Of a DNA stretch of 15,086 nt, positions 7,034 through 13,386 are shown in pieces. Under the pieces are notes generated by a model that saw only the letters and a list, made by a program, of their open reading frames with translations, was not told where the DNA came from and searched no databases. The translations under genes were made by a program, and so were the position numbers. Position 1 is the first letter of the stretch; each line of letters opens with the position of its first letter. Where the stretch lies: the NCBI GenBank assembly GCA_046538375.1, contig JBKHJA010000063.1, positions 1-15,086 of the forward strand. The letters run 5' to 3'. This DNA is from JBKHJA01 sp046538375 (GTDB lineage Bacteria; Acidobacteriota; Aminicenantia; Aminicenantales; Aminicenantaceae).

Positions 7034-8035
7034 TCAGGATTTGATGGCCTGTTTGAGCTCTCTGGGGGTCAGGGTGGCGGTGCCCTTTTTCATGACCACC
7101 GTTCCTCCAGCATAGTTGGCAAGAAGGGCTGCTTCCTTGAAGCTGGCTCCGCAGGCCAGTGCCAGGGTGAACACACTGATCACCGTATCTCCGGCTCCAG
7201 TGACATCCACGATATCGGCAGTGCCGTGGATGGGGATAATAAAAGGAGGCTTTTTTCTCTCAAAAAGGATCATCCCCTTGGATCCTCTGGTGATCAGCAG
7301 GGCTGGGGCTTGAATTTTTTTCAGAATAATCCTTGCCGCCTGTTTGATAACCTGAATGTGATCGTTGATTTCCACTCTCAATGCCTCTTCCACTTCTGGT
7401 TCGTTGGGAGTGGCCGCAGTGATGCCTTGAAAATTCAACACACGGAAGCGGGAGTCAAGGGTCACAGGAATTTTTGTTTTTTGAAAATCGGGGAGAATTT
7501 GATCAAAAACAGACTCTTTAACCGTGAAGTAATTGTAATCAGAAATAAGAAGGGCATGGATTTGGCACTGTATATCCTTGAGCTTATTTTTGACTCTTCG
7601 CTCCACGGCCTCAGAATCCGGAACTCTTTCTTCCCGGTCAATACGGAGTATCTGTTGTTTGCGGGTGCTTTGCTCACCGGCAAGAATTCGGGTTTTTAGG
7701 GGTGTTTTGTAACTTTTTTCTTTGATCAGTCCAGAAGTGGATATTCCTCTTTCTTTCACCAGGAAGATGATTTTTTCCCCTGTTTCATCAGAACCCAGCA
7801 CTCCGATGGGCAGAGGGATGGCTCCCAGAGCCTTAAGATTGAGCAGGGAGTTCCCCGCTCCCCCCAGGGCAAATTCTCTGCTTTTGTAAGAGAGGATCAA
7901 CACCGGAGCTTCGCGGGAGATGCGGCGGGTGTTCCCGTAGACGTATTCATCCAGGATGTAATCTCCCCACACCGCTATTTTCTTCTGGGAGAAAGCGTCC
8001 ACCAGGGAGAGCAATCTTTTCTTTTGTTTATTCAC
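7034..8035 (-). CDS. rfaE1: D-glycero-beta-D-manno-heptose-7-phosphate kinase (PfkB family)
   Basis: This enzyme phosphorylates heptose 7-phosphate at C1, the step before adenylylation. It corresponds to the N-terminal half of E. coli HldE. From the GTG at 8035 it has 333 residues. WGDYILDEYVYGNTRRISRE (23-42) matches the substrate-binding start of HldE. A GGAGNSLLNLKALGA segment follows (58-72), and the PfkB signature DVTGAGDTVI (277-286) carries the catalytic Asp283. The frame is open to a TTG at 8080, but that TTG is also the likely -35 box of this operon's promoter and family members begin close to RLLSLVDAFSQKK, so I prefer GTG 8035. Neither start has a good ribosome binding site. GmhA, GmhB and HldD, needed to complete the pathway, are not in the window. 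Confidence 0.9.
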   Translation of the reverse strand: MNKQKKRLLSLVDAFSQKKIAVWGDYILDEYVYGNTRRISREAPVLILSYKSREFALGGAGNSLLNLKALGAIPLPIGVLGSDETGEKIIFLVKERGISTSGLIKEKSYKTPLKTRILAGEQSTRKQQILRIDREERVPDSEAVERRVKNKLKDIQCQIHALLISDYNYFTVKESVFDQILPDFQKTKIPVTLDSRFRVLNFQGITAATPNEPEVEEALRVEINDHIQVIKQAARIILKKIQAPALLITRGSKGMILFERKKPPFIIPIHGTADIVDVTGAGDTVISVFTLALACGASFKEAALLANYAGGTVVMKKGTATLTPRELKQAIKS

Positions 8036-8051
8036 TGGATCGCAGGCAGAA

Positions 8052-8080
8052 TTTTTATCAGAAATAAGATAAAAGGTCAA
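8052..8080 (-). promoter_or_regulatory. leftward promoter of the heptose/LPS operon
   Basis: On the minus strand, TTGACC (8080-8075) and TAAAAA (8057-8052) lie 17 bases apart. Transcription would start near 8046, upstream of the GTG at 8035 but downstream of the TTG at 8080. This is the main reason to doubt the longer kinase ORF. The -35 box lies 14 bases from the rightward one at 8095, a compact divergent arrangement. Confidence 0.4.
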
Positions 8081-8094
8081 ATGATACCGTTTTC

Positions 8095-8124
8095 TTGACA
8101 GGGATTACGGGAAAATAATAAACT
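8095..8124 (+). promoter_or_regulatory. rightward promoter of the D-glutamate cyclase/asparagine synthetase-like operon
   Basis: A perfect TTGACA (8095-8100) is followed after 18 bases by TAAACT (8119-8124), 4 of 6 to the -10 consensus. A start near 8131 gives a leader of about 45 bases to the ATG at 8176. The paired GTCAA (8076-8080) and TTGAC (8095-8099) are the two opposing -35 boxes. Confidence 0.45.
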
Positions 8125-8175
8125 TCTTTCGACTTCCCTGAGTCCTCAGTGCAGGAGGCTGTTAAAGGAGGAAAG

Positions 8176-9282
8176 ATGGAAAGTTCATCCCAGTTAGAAG
8201 AGATTGCCCAGGATATCGATAGACTGATCACCCTGGATGTAAACCGCCGGGGAGTGATCCAGATTCTCTACCAGGCTGCCCGAGAAAAGATGGGACAGCC
8301 GCTGGTGCTGGCCGCCTCCAAAAAGCTGGACCAGGCCATAGAACCGGGGTCAGTGGTTTTGGTGGCCACCGGCTGGCCTGATCGCCCCTGGATCACTCCG
8401 AATATCGGGGAGCTGGACGGACCTCCGGGAGCCGGGCTTCTGGCCAGGAACCTGCACCGGGTTTTAGGAGCAGTGCCTTTTTTCCTGATTGAAAAAGAAT
8501 TGAAACCAGCCATGATGGCTACAGCCCGGGCGGCCGGCTTTGCGGTGCTTCCGCCCCAGGAGGCCAGGGATGCCTTCCATTCCCAGGCCCCCCTGCACGC
8601 AGCCTCGGTGCTTGATTTTCCCAAAGACATCTCTCAGGCAGAAGAAGAATCCAGTCGCTTGATAGATACCTATTCTCCCCGGGCCGTCATTTCCGTGGAG
8701 AAGGGGAGTGCCAATGTGAAAGGAGTCATCCATAATTCCCGCGGCCAGGATACCACTGAGTACATGGCAAAAGTGGATGAGCTGGTCAGGGAAGCCAGGC
8801 AGAGGGGGATTTTGACTTTGGGAATCGGGGATGGAGGGAATGAAGTGGGGATGGGCTTCATCGCCCAGACCATCAGAGAGCATATTCCTTACGGCAGCTG
8901 TTGTTCCTGTCCCTGTGGAGCTGGCATTGCTCCAGCTTTGCCCACGGATGTTCTGGTGGCGTCCAGTGTCTCCAACTGGGGATGCTACGGCATTGCGGCC
9001 TGCATGTCTGTTTTAAAATCCCAGGCCAATGCCCTGCATGATGAGGCTATGGAGCTTCGAACCCTGCGTGAAGCGGCTGATGCCGGACTCATTGACGGCA
9101 ACACCGGCTATGTGGATCCCGGAGCAGATGGGATTGCGGCTGCCAGCCATGCCGCCATCATCACTGTCCTCAGACAGATTGTCTTCAACGCCCTCCTGCC
9201 CGCAGGATTAGCCCTGGAGACAGGGGGTTTTAAGCATTCCGCTGGTAAGAAAAAAGAAAAACATAAGAAAGGAGAGAAGTGA
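8176..9282 (+). CDS. D-glutamate cyclase-like protein (DUF4392 family)
   Basis: I chose the ATG at 8176 because AAAGGAGG (8164-8171) precedes it by 4 bases; the frame opens at 8149. The 368-residue protein matches the DUF4392 family, the domain that in mammalian DGLUCY converts D-glutamate to 5-oxo-D-proline. Recognisable blocks are GELDGPPGAGLLAR (78-91), VISVEKGSAN (171-180), the nearly invariant GIGDGGNEVGMG (216-227) and VSNWGCYG (265-272). Between the last two lies a cysteine cluster, CCSCPCG (242-248), that could bind metal. The C-terminus is lysine-rich. No signal peptide is seen, so it is probably cytoplasmic. It is followed after 1 base by an asparagine-synthetase-like gene, implying one pathway. 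Family membership is firm; the bacterial reaction, stereochemistry and substrate are inferred. Confidence 0.82.
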   Translation: MESSSQLEEIAQDIDRLITLDVNRRGVIQILYQAAREKMGQPLVLAASKKLDQAIEPGSVVLVATGWPDRPWITPNIGELDGPPGAGLLARNLHRVLGAVPFFLIEKELKPAMMATARAAGFAVLPPQEARDAFHSQAPLHAASVLDFPKDISQAEEESSRLIDTYSPRAVISVEKGSANVKGVIHNSRGQDTTEYMAKVDELVREARQRGILTLGIGDGGNEVGMGFIAQTIREHIPYGSCCSCPCGAGIAPALPTDVLVASSVSNWGCYGIAACMSVLKSQANALHDEAMELRTLREAADAGLIDGNTGYVDPGADGIAAASHAAIITVLRQIVFNALLPAGLALETGGFKHSAGKKKEKHKKGEK

Positions 9283-9283
9283 A

Positions 9284-10630
9284 ATGTCTGGAATTGCTGG
9301 AACTGCTCTTACCGGAAAAGAGGCGTTTGTCCAAAAGATGCTGGATAAAATTTCCCACCGGGGAAGAGCGGGGAGAGAAGTTGCAGAGACAGAGAATGCT
9401 ACCCTGGGCCTGGTCTGCACAGAGATTCAAAAAAGATCACTTGACCGTTTGACAAAGGAGCATATAGCCGAGGATGAAGCCGAGAGCGGCCATATGGCAT
9501 GGGCTCAAGTCCAGAATCAACGGATTGTTCTGATGCGTGATCAACTGGGGGTGGCCCCTGTTTACTATGGATATGATCAACACGGAAATCTATGTTTTGC
9601 CTCTGAGGTCAAAGCGCTGCTGGAGGATTGTTCAGGAATAAAAGCTCTTCCTGCTGGTCATAGATTGATAGAAGCCCGGCCGGAACCCTATTTTAGACTG
9701 GAAAAAAAGCCACCTCTGGCTGAAAGCCCTGAAAAGGCAGCTGGAGAGCTGAGGAAACGCCTGAATGCTTCTGTAGAAAAAAGAGTGATGAGGGGAGGAG
9801 AGGTGGGTTCCTGGCTTTCTGGAGGACTTGACTCCAGCACCATGGCTGCCCTGGCCCGGCCTTACATACAGAAATTCCATACCTTTGCCGCTGGATTGAA
9901 GGGAGCTCCTGATCTGGAGCACGCTCAGGAAGTGGCTGACTTTATCAAGAGTGAACATCACCAAGTGGTAGTCAGTTTTGCCGACCTGCTGGAAGTTCTG
10001 CCAGATGTAATCTACCATCTTGAGTCGTTCGATGCTCTGCTGGTCCGCTCTAGCATCACCAATTATCTGGTGGCCAAAGAGGCTGCACAGTACGTGAATG
10101 CTGTGTTTTCAGGAGAGGGGGGAGATGAGCTTTTTGCCGGATATGTTTATCTCAAAGACCTGGAAAAGGAAAAGCTGGCCGATGAATTGATCGATATCGC
10201 CAACCGGCTGCAGAATACAGCCCTTCAGAGAGTGGATCGGAGCGCCTCCGCCCATGGAACTGTGGCCCATGTGGGATTTCTTGATCCTGAGGTAGTGGAT
10301 TATGCACTGCGCATCCCTGTGGAATTCAAACTGAGGGAGGATGTGGAAAAATGGATTCTCCGCAGGGCCATGGATGGAAAACTTCCCCCCCGTATACTGA
10401 CCAGGAGAAAAGCAAAATTCTGGGAAGGAGCAGGAGTGATGGAGCTGATCTCAGATTATGCAGAAAAAAATATCACTGACCACGATTTCAGCCGAGAGCG
10501 CAATCTTCCCAACGGCTGGGTGATCAACACCAAGGAAGAGCTGCTGTACTATCGAATCTTCAAGGAACATTTTGGCGAACTGGAGGATCTTTCCTGGATG
10601 GGACGGACCAAAGGTGCTCCCAAACAGTGA
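9284..10630 (+). CDS. asparagine synthetase B-like enzyme lacking the glutaminase cysteine
   Basis: The C-terminal synthetase domain (about 150-430 of 448) is well preserved. It has the PPi loop SGGLDSS (179-185), TFAAGLKGAPDLEHAQEVA (200-218) as in AsnB, the acidic SGEGGDELFAGY (276-287), and SAHGTVAHVGFLDPEVVDYA (322-341). It should adenylate a carboxylate and form an amide. AsnB begins Met-Cys-Gly-Ile, the Cys being the glutaminase nucleophile; here the start is Met-Ser-Gly-Ile. The N-terminal domain is also about 50-60 residues short, although SHRGR (24-28) and the LMRDQLGVAPVYYGYD strand pair (83-98) remain. It should therefore use free ammonia or an internal amine, as beta-lactam synthetases do after losing the same cysteine. 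AAAGGAG (9268-9274) supports the start. One base separates it from the cyclase gene. It could be an ammonia-dependent asparagine synthetase or a lactam/amide ligase. Confidence 0.85.
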   Translation: MSGIAGTALTGKEAFVQKMLDKISHRGRAGREVAETENATLGLVCTEIQKRSLDRLTKEHIAEDEAESGHMAWAQVQNQRIVLMRDQLGVAPVYYGYDQHGNLCFASEVKALLEDCSGIKALPAGHRLIEARPEPYFRLEKKPPLAESPEKAAGELRKRLNASVEKRVMRGGEVGSWLSGGLDSSTMAALARPYIQKFHTFAAGLKGAPDLEHAQEVADFIKSEHHQVVVSFADLLEVLPDVIYHLESFDALLVRSSITNYLVAKEAAQYVNAVFSGEGGDELFAGYVYLKDLEKEKLADELIDIANRLQNTALQRVDRSASAHGTVAHVGFLDPEVVDYALRIPVEFKLREDVEKWILRRAMDGKLPPRILTRRKAKFWEGAGVMELISDYAEKNITDHDFSRERNLPNGWVINTKEELLYYRIFKEHFGELEDLSWMGRTKGAPKQ

Positions 10631-10658
10631 AAACAGGAACTGCCGGAGTCAACTTCTG

Positions 10659-11339
10659 TTAGAGAAATTTATTTATTCTGAGTATTTTTTCTCCTTTTTG
10701 CACAGCTTCTTTTTCCAGATTTCTAAGGGGTGAACCGGTTTTTTTATCCAGAAACTGTGAGATCTGGCGGGAAGTCCGCTGCAGAAAAATTTTTGCCCAG
10801 TTTTTATCGGGAGCCTTTTCTCCCCACAGCTTTCGCGGTCCTTCAAATCCTCCTTCGGCCAGGTACCAGTCTTTTATGTACTGAAAACCTGCCGTGAATA
10901 TCAGATAGCCGAGCGGAGTAACAGCAGGAGGAATACGCATGTTCAAAGACTTGATGGTTTCTGAATGTATTTTCTGTCCGCCTTCATAGGAGACCATCAG
11001 GTGGCCGCCAGGGGGGATGATTTCACCAAGAACTTCGTACAATTTCTGGTCGAGTCCGGCTTTTTGAAGAGAGAAAATTTCTTGGCTCATCTTTTTCTGT
11101 GGAAATTCTACTTCTTCTCTGTAATTCAGGTCCATCCAGGGTTTGACACCATCCTTTCCCCCCACACTGTAGATGCCTTCTATGACCGGTTCAGTGCTCA
11201 GCAGGTGTTGAGGATTTTCCACATAAAGCTTGAAGCCCTGCCAGCCGCTGAGGCGGAGCTGTTTGACTTCGCCCAGATTCAGCCGGAAGTGGTTCAAAGG
11301 CGTATGGTGCAGTTTTTTTAAATCAGTGGAGCGGTTCAT
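10659..11339 (-). CDS. uncharacterised protein, DUF1122-like
   Basis: The 226-residue protein has no signal peptide or membrane span. The central segment resembles the DUF1122 family as I remember it: EIIPPGGHLMVSYE (106-119), IPPAVTPLGYLIFTAGFQY (136-154), then IKDWYLAEGGFEGPRKLWGE (155-174). This family is found in archaea and some bacteria and has no known function. A basic tail follows (195-226). No catalytic motif can be named. It ends 28 bases from the stop of the asparagine-synthetase-like gene, which points towards it, and starts 77 bases after the MBL hydrolase gene, so it may share that transcript. The ATG at 11339 lacks a recognisable ribosome binding site, so the true start could lie a few residues later. 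Confidence 0.65.
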   Translation of the reverse strand: MNRSTDLKKLHHTPLNHFRLNLGEVKQLRLSGWQGFKLYVENPQHLLSTEPVIEGIYSVGGKDGVKPWMDLNYREEVEFPQKKMSQEIFSLQKAGLDQKLYEVLGEIIPPGGHLMVSYEGGQKIHSETIKSLNMRIPPAVTPLGYLIFTAGFQYIKDWYLAEGGFEGPRKLWGEKAPDKNWAKIFLQRTSRQISQFLDKKTGSPLRNLEKEAVQKGEKILRINKFL

Positions 11340-11416
11340 TTTTATGCATTTTATTTATATTGGAGACAGAAGTTCAATCACCGAGAGGCGCTGTGAATCT
11401 GGCAGCAAAAAAAGAA

Positions 11417-12310
11417 TTATTTTCTGGTCATCTCATCATAAATCCAGCCGATGTTTTTCTTCTTGGTCAGAAATTCACCGCTGTCCTGGATATGGCTGAA
11501 CCGGGAGAGGTCGATGGATTCGGTGGCCTGTTCTCGGCTTTTGCCTGCCTCAATCGCCGCGACCACCTGTCCTCTGAGGTATCTCAGGTAGTCAGCAAAA
11601 TCCATGAATGCTTTCATGTCTGCGGCCCGGCCGTGTCCGGGAATAACCTTGAAATCAGGATATTTCTCAGCCAGCTTTCCGATGGTCACTACCCAGTTGC
11701 CGGTGTCTGAGCCATCCTCGACATCAATATAAGGGGGGATGCCGTGGAAAAAAAGATCCCCTGCATGAATCACATGAGACTGTTCAAAAACTACCACTGT
11801 GTCGCCTGAAGTGTGGCCAGGTCCGAAGTGGACCAGCCGTACAGTTTCATCATCAATTTCGAGCTTCATTTCATCTTCATAGGTGATCTGTGGAGCTCCT
11901 TTGCTTTCCGCCGATTCTTCAGGTTTAAGGCCTGCCAGAAAGGATTTCAGGCAGTTCTCATGGCTTATGATTTTGGCATCTTTTCCGATAATGGGATTTC
12001 CTCCGGTATGGTCGCCGTGGTAATGCGTGTTGATGAGATAGACGATTTGGTTAGGGCTGAGTTTCCTGATTTCTTTCAGTACATCCTCTGCATTTCTAGC
12101 ATATTGAGAGTCTACCACTAAAAGCTTGTCCTCGGTTTTGAGTATGCCTATATTGCCGCCCTGTCCGTAGAGACAGTAAACCTCGCCAGAGACCTTCTCC
12201 ACGGCAATGGCTGGCTCCTCCTGCTGTGATAACAGGGGAGGAGACACGGCACAGAAAAAAAGGATGATAAAGAAAAGAAGAGACCGTTGAATGAAAGTTG
12301 TTTTTCTCAT
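11417..12310 (-). CDS. exported MBL-fold (metallo-beta-lactamase superfamily) hydrolase
   Basis: An N-terminal signal peptide (basic start, hydrophobic 11-22, likely cleavage near residue 28) sends the 297-residue protein to the periplasm. The metal site is complete: THYHGDHTGG carries H96, H98, D100 and H101; GPGHTSGD carries H166; HAGDLF carries D185; and PGHG carries H226. This is the dizinc pattern of the superfamily. The C-terminal 70 residues are helical and charged. The substrate is unknown; similar exported proteins range from beta-lactamase-like to quinoprotein-associated hydrolases, and no strong reason favours resistance here. Cys20 lies within the signal region, but FFC is not a lipobox, so a lipoprotein is unlikely. 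GAAAGAG just before the ATG is a weak ribosome binding site. Confidence 0.87.
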   Translation of the reverse strand: MRKTTFIQRSLLFFIILFFCAVSPPLLSQQEEPAIAVEKVSGEVYCLYGQGGNIGILKTEDKLLVVDSQYARNAEDVLKEIRKLSPNQIVYLINTHYHGDHTGGNPIIGKDAKIISHENCLKSFLAGLKPEESAESKGAPQITYEDEMKLEIDDETVRLVHFGPGHTSGDTVVVFEQSHVIHAGDLFFHGIPPYIDVEDGSDTGNWVVTIGKLAEKYPDFKVIPGHGRAADMKAFMDFADYLRYLRGQVVAAIEAGKSREQATESIDLSRFSHIQDSGEFLTKKKNIGWIYDEMTRK

Positions 12311-12350
12311 GTCTCTTTCATAATAAAATAAACCAAAAAATGCAAATCGT

Positions 12351-12409
12351 AAATGTTGGAAGAATTTTTCAATCAGTATTTATGCTCATCACGGATTTGG
12401 AAATGTTGG
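12351..12409. repeat. 9-bp direct repeat 50 bp apart in the promoter region of the MBL gene
   Basis: AAATGTTGG occurs at 12351-12359 and again at 12401-12409, exactly 50 bp start to start, in the 154-bp gap upstream of the MBL hydrolase gene. The spacing is near five helical turns, so a regulator could bind both copies on one DNA face. A pair of 9-mers in AT-rich DNA can also arise by chance. No confident promoter was seen in this gap. Confidence 0.25.
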
Positions 12410-12464
12410 TTGCAGCGAATGTCTTTTAATTTCTCTTATTCAGAGTATTCGAATTAAAGGAAGC

Positions 12465-13184
12465 TTATGGCTTGGCTTCAAAATAGAGGGAGTAGGGGCG
12501 GTGTTGCTCTCTGTCAATGCAGCCGCCTGGAAAGTCGCCTTGGCGCCACCTGGAACGGCTGACTTGACTAAAGCCTGCCTCATTCAGGATATGCCCCAGA
12601 GTTTCAGCATCATAGCCACCAAAGTGCGCCCATTCCTGAAGGAAAACATGGTTCAATGCTTCCATTTTGGTTCTAAATACATCTTCTGGTTTGTCCTCCC
12701 CACAGCCTATTCTATTCAGGTGCTCCCATCCCGGTTCAAGATGGGCCCTGATATACAGATCAGCATCAGGAGTAATCACCCGCAAAATTCCATCTGGCTG
12801 CAGACAGCGCTGACATTCATGTAAAAACAGCATGCGCTCGTCCACTGGATTCAGGTGTTCTAAAAAGTGTTCGACATGAATGCCCAGACAGGACTCATCA
12901 GCCAGGGGAAGTTTACGCCGGGTATCTGCTCTTACCGTAAGATTGGGCTGGGAATACAAGTCAAGATTAACCCAGTTTGGTTTGCCATGCGGACCACAGC
13001 CTATATTGACCAAAAGATTCCTTTTTTTTCTTAGATTCTTAATTTTGTTTCTGTACCCAGGATGAAAGATATGAATAATGCGCACCCAACATGCAGCAAG
13101 CTCATGGCGGATGTGGCTGGAGACATGATGGTTTAAAGGGAGTTTGGGGATTAACAAATTCCCAATATGCTGCTTTAAAGGCAT
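12465..13184 (-). CDS. class I SAM-dependent methyltransferase
   Basis: The 239-residue protein carries the SAM-binding motif I in LLVNIGCGPHGKPNWVNLDL (57-76), with the acidic D75 after the second strand. It also has the VEHFLEHLNP segment (104-113) and LQPDGILRVITPDADLY (128-144), the post-I to motif III region of small-molecule or sugar-modifying methyltransferases of the type often found in polysaccharide clusters. Residues 1-55 are basic and not recognised. The substrate cannot be predicted. Its ATG has no ribosome binding site but overlaps by 10 bases a 25-codon ORF that does have one, so translation is probably coupled. The start could also be misread if a frameshift joins that ORF to this one. 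Confidence 0.8.
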   Translation of the reverse strand: MPLKQHIGNLLIPKLPLNHHVSSHIRHELAACWVRIIHIFHPGYRNKIKNLRKKRNLLVNIGCGPHGKPNWVNLDLYSQPNLTVRADTRRKLPLADESCLGIHVEHFLEHLNPVDERMLFLHECQRCLQPDGILRVITPDADLYIRAHLEPGWEHLNRIGCGEDKPEDVFRTKMEALNHVFLQEWAHFGGYDAETLGHILNEAGFSQVSRSRWRQGDFPGGCIDREQHRPYSLYFEAKP

Positions 13185-13252
13185 GGGTTTGCTTTTCTCT
13201 TATCAAATTCTGAGGAATCATCCGATAACCATGCGGGTTGATGATGATTCAT
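13175..13252 (-). CDS. 25-codon leader ORF overlapping the methyltransferase start
   Basis: The ATG at 13252 is preceded by GGAGG (13265-13261) with 8 bases between, and the ORF ends in TAA at 13177-13175, 10 bases inside the methyltransferase gene. The peptide begins MNHHQPAWLSDDSSEF and ends in a basic stretch, with no known domain. Its reading frame differs from the methyltransferase frame. It probably delivers ribosomes to the poorly initiated methyltransferase ATG at 13184. It could also be the true N-terminus if the sequence holds a single-base error or a -1 frameshift, but no standard slippery heptamer is present. Confidence 0.4.
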   Translation of the reverse strand: MNHHQPAWLSDDSSEFDKRKANPCL

Positions 13253-13296
13253 CTGTGATTCCTCCAATTTAAAATCTCTTTCTCCACTTTCAACAT
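13249..13296 (-). CDS. 15-codon leader ORF, first of a chain before the methyltransferase
   Basis: This ORF encodes MLKVEKEILNWRNHR and TGA. AAGGAGG (13312-13306) lies 9 bases before its ATG, the best ribosome binding site in the area. Its stop overlaps the next ORF's start in an ATGA quartet (13252-13249). The ribosome binding site of the second ORF is inside this one, at the Trp-Arg codons. It lies about 40 bases downstream of a predicted transcription start. The arrangement mirrors the leader ORF before gdh. The function is unknown and the ORF may be purely regulatory. Confidence 0.42.
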   Translation of the reverse strand: MLKVEKEILNWRNHR

Positions 13297-13334
13297 GAAT
13301 ATCAGCCTCCTTATTGACTGATCTTTTTGTATAA

Positions 13335-13368
13335 ATCCACATTATGGCTTTCGTGATGTGGATGTCAC
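13335..13368 (-). promoter_or_regulatory. promoter with operator-like inverted repeat for the mini-ORF/methyltransferase unit
   Basis: On the minus strand, GTGACA (13368-13363) and CATAAT (13346-13341) are each 5 of 6 to consensus with a 16-base spacer. An 8-bp perfect inverted repeat, ATCCACAT (13335-13342 on the plus strand) and ATGTGGAT (13356-13363), brackets the spacer, touching the -35 box and overlapping the -10 box through to +1. A dimeric repressor bound there would block the promoter. No T-run follows, so it is not a terminator of the regulator gene upstream. Confidence 0.45.
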
Positions 13369-13386
13369 ATAGTTTATTAGAACATT

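Noticed and set aside
8464..8883. 139-codon minus-strand ORF within the D-glutamate-cyclase-like gene, and similar long ORFs opposite other genes
   Set aside because: They are antisense shadows of well-supported genes, low in complexity and without any family pattern.
10632..10660. Hairpin AACAG(G)AA/TTCTGTT between the convergent genes as a terminator
   Set aside because: The stem is seven mostly A/T pairs with a bulge and a 14-base loop, and no T-run follows on either strand.
11404..11424. T-run after the MBL hydrolase gene (minus strand) as an intrinsic terminator
   Set aside because: Only a 4-bp A/T-rich stem (AGAA/TTCT) precedes it, too weak to support.
12251..12310. Lipobox around Cys20 of the MBL hydrolase
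   Set aside because: The residues before the cysteine are Leu-Phe-Phe, which do not fit the lipobox, and the hydrophobic region continues with a later signal-peptidase I type site.
13173..13184. Programmed frameshift joining the 25-codon ORF to the methyltransferase
   Set aside because: A shift of -1 would be needed, but no X-XXY-YYZ heptamer is present. Termination and re-initiation is simpler, though a sequence error cannot be excluded.
13353..13370. CRP-like site: TGTGA and TCACG on the minus strand at the methyltransferase promoter
   Set aside because: The half-sites are 8 bases apart, not the 6 needed by CRP. The ATCCACAT inverted repeat explains the symmetry better.
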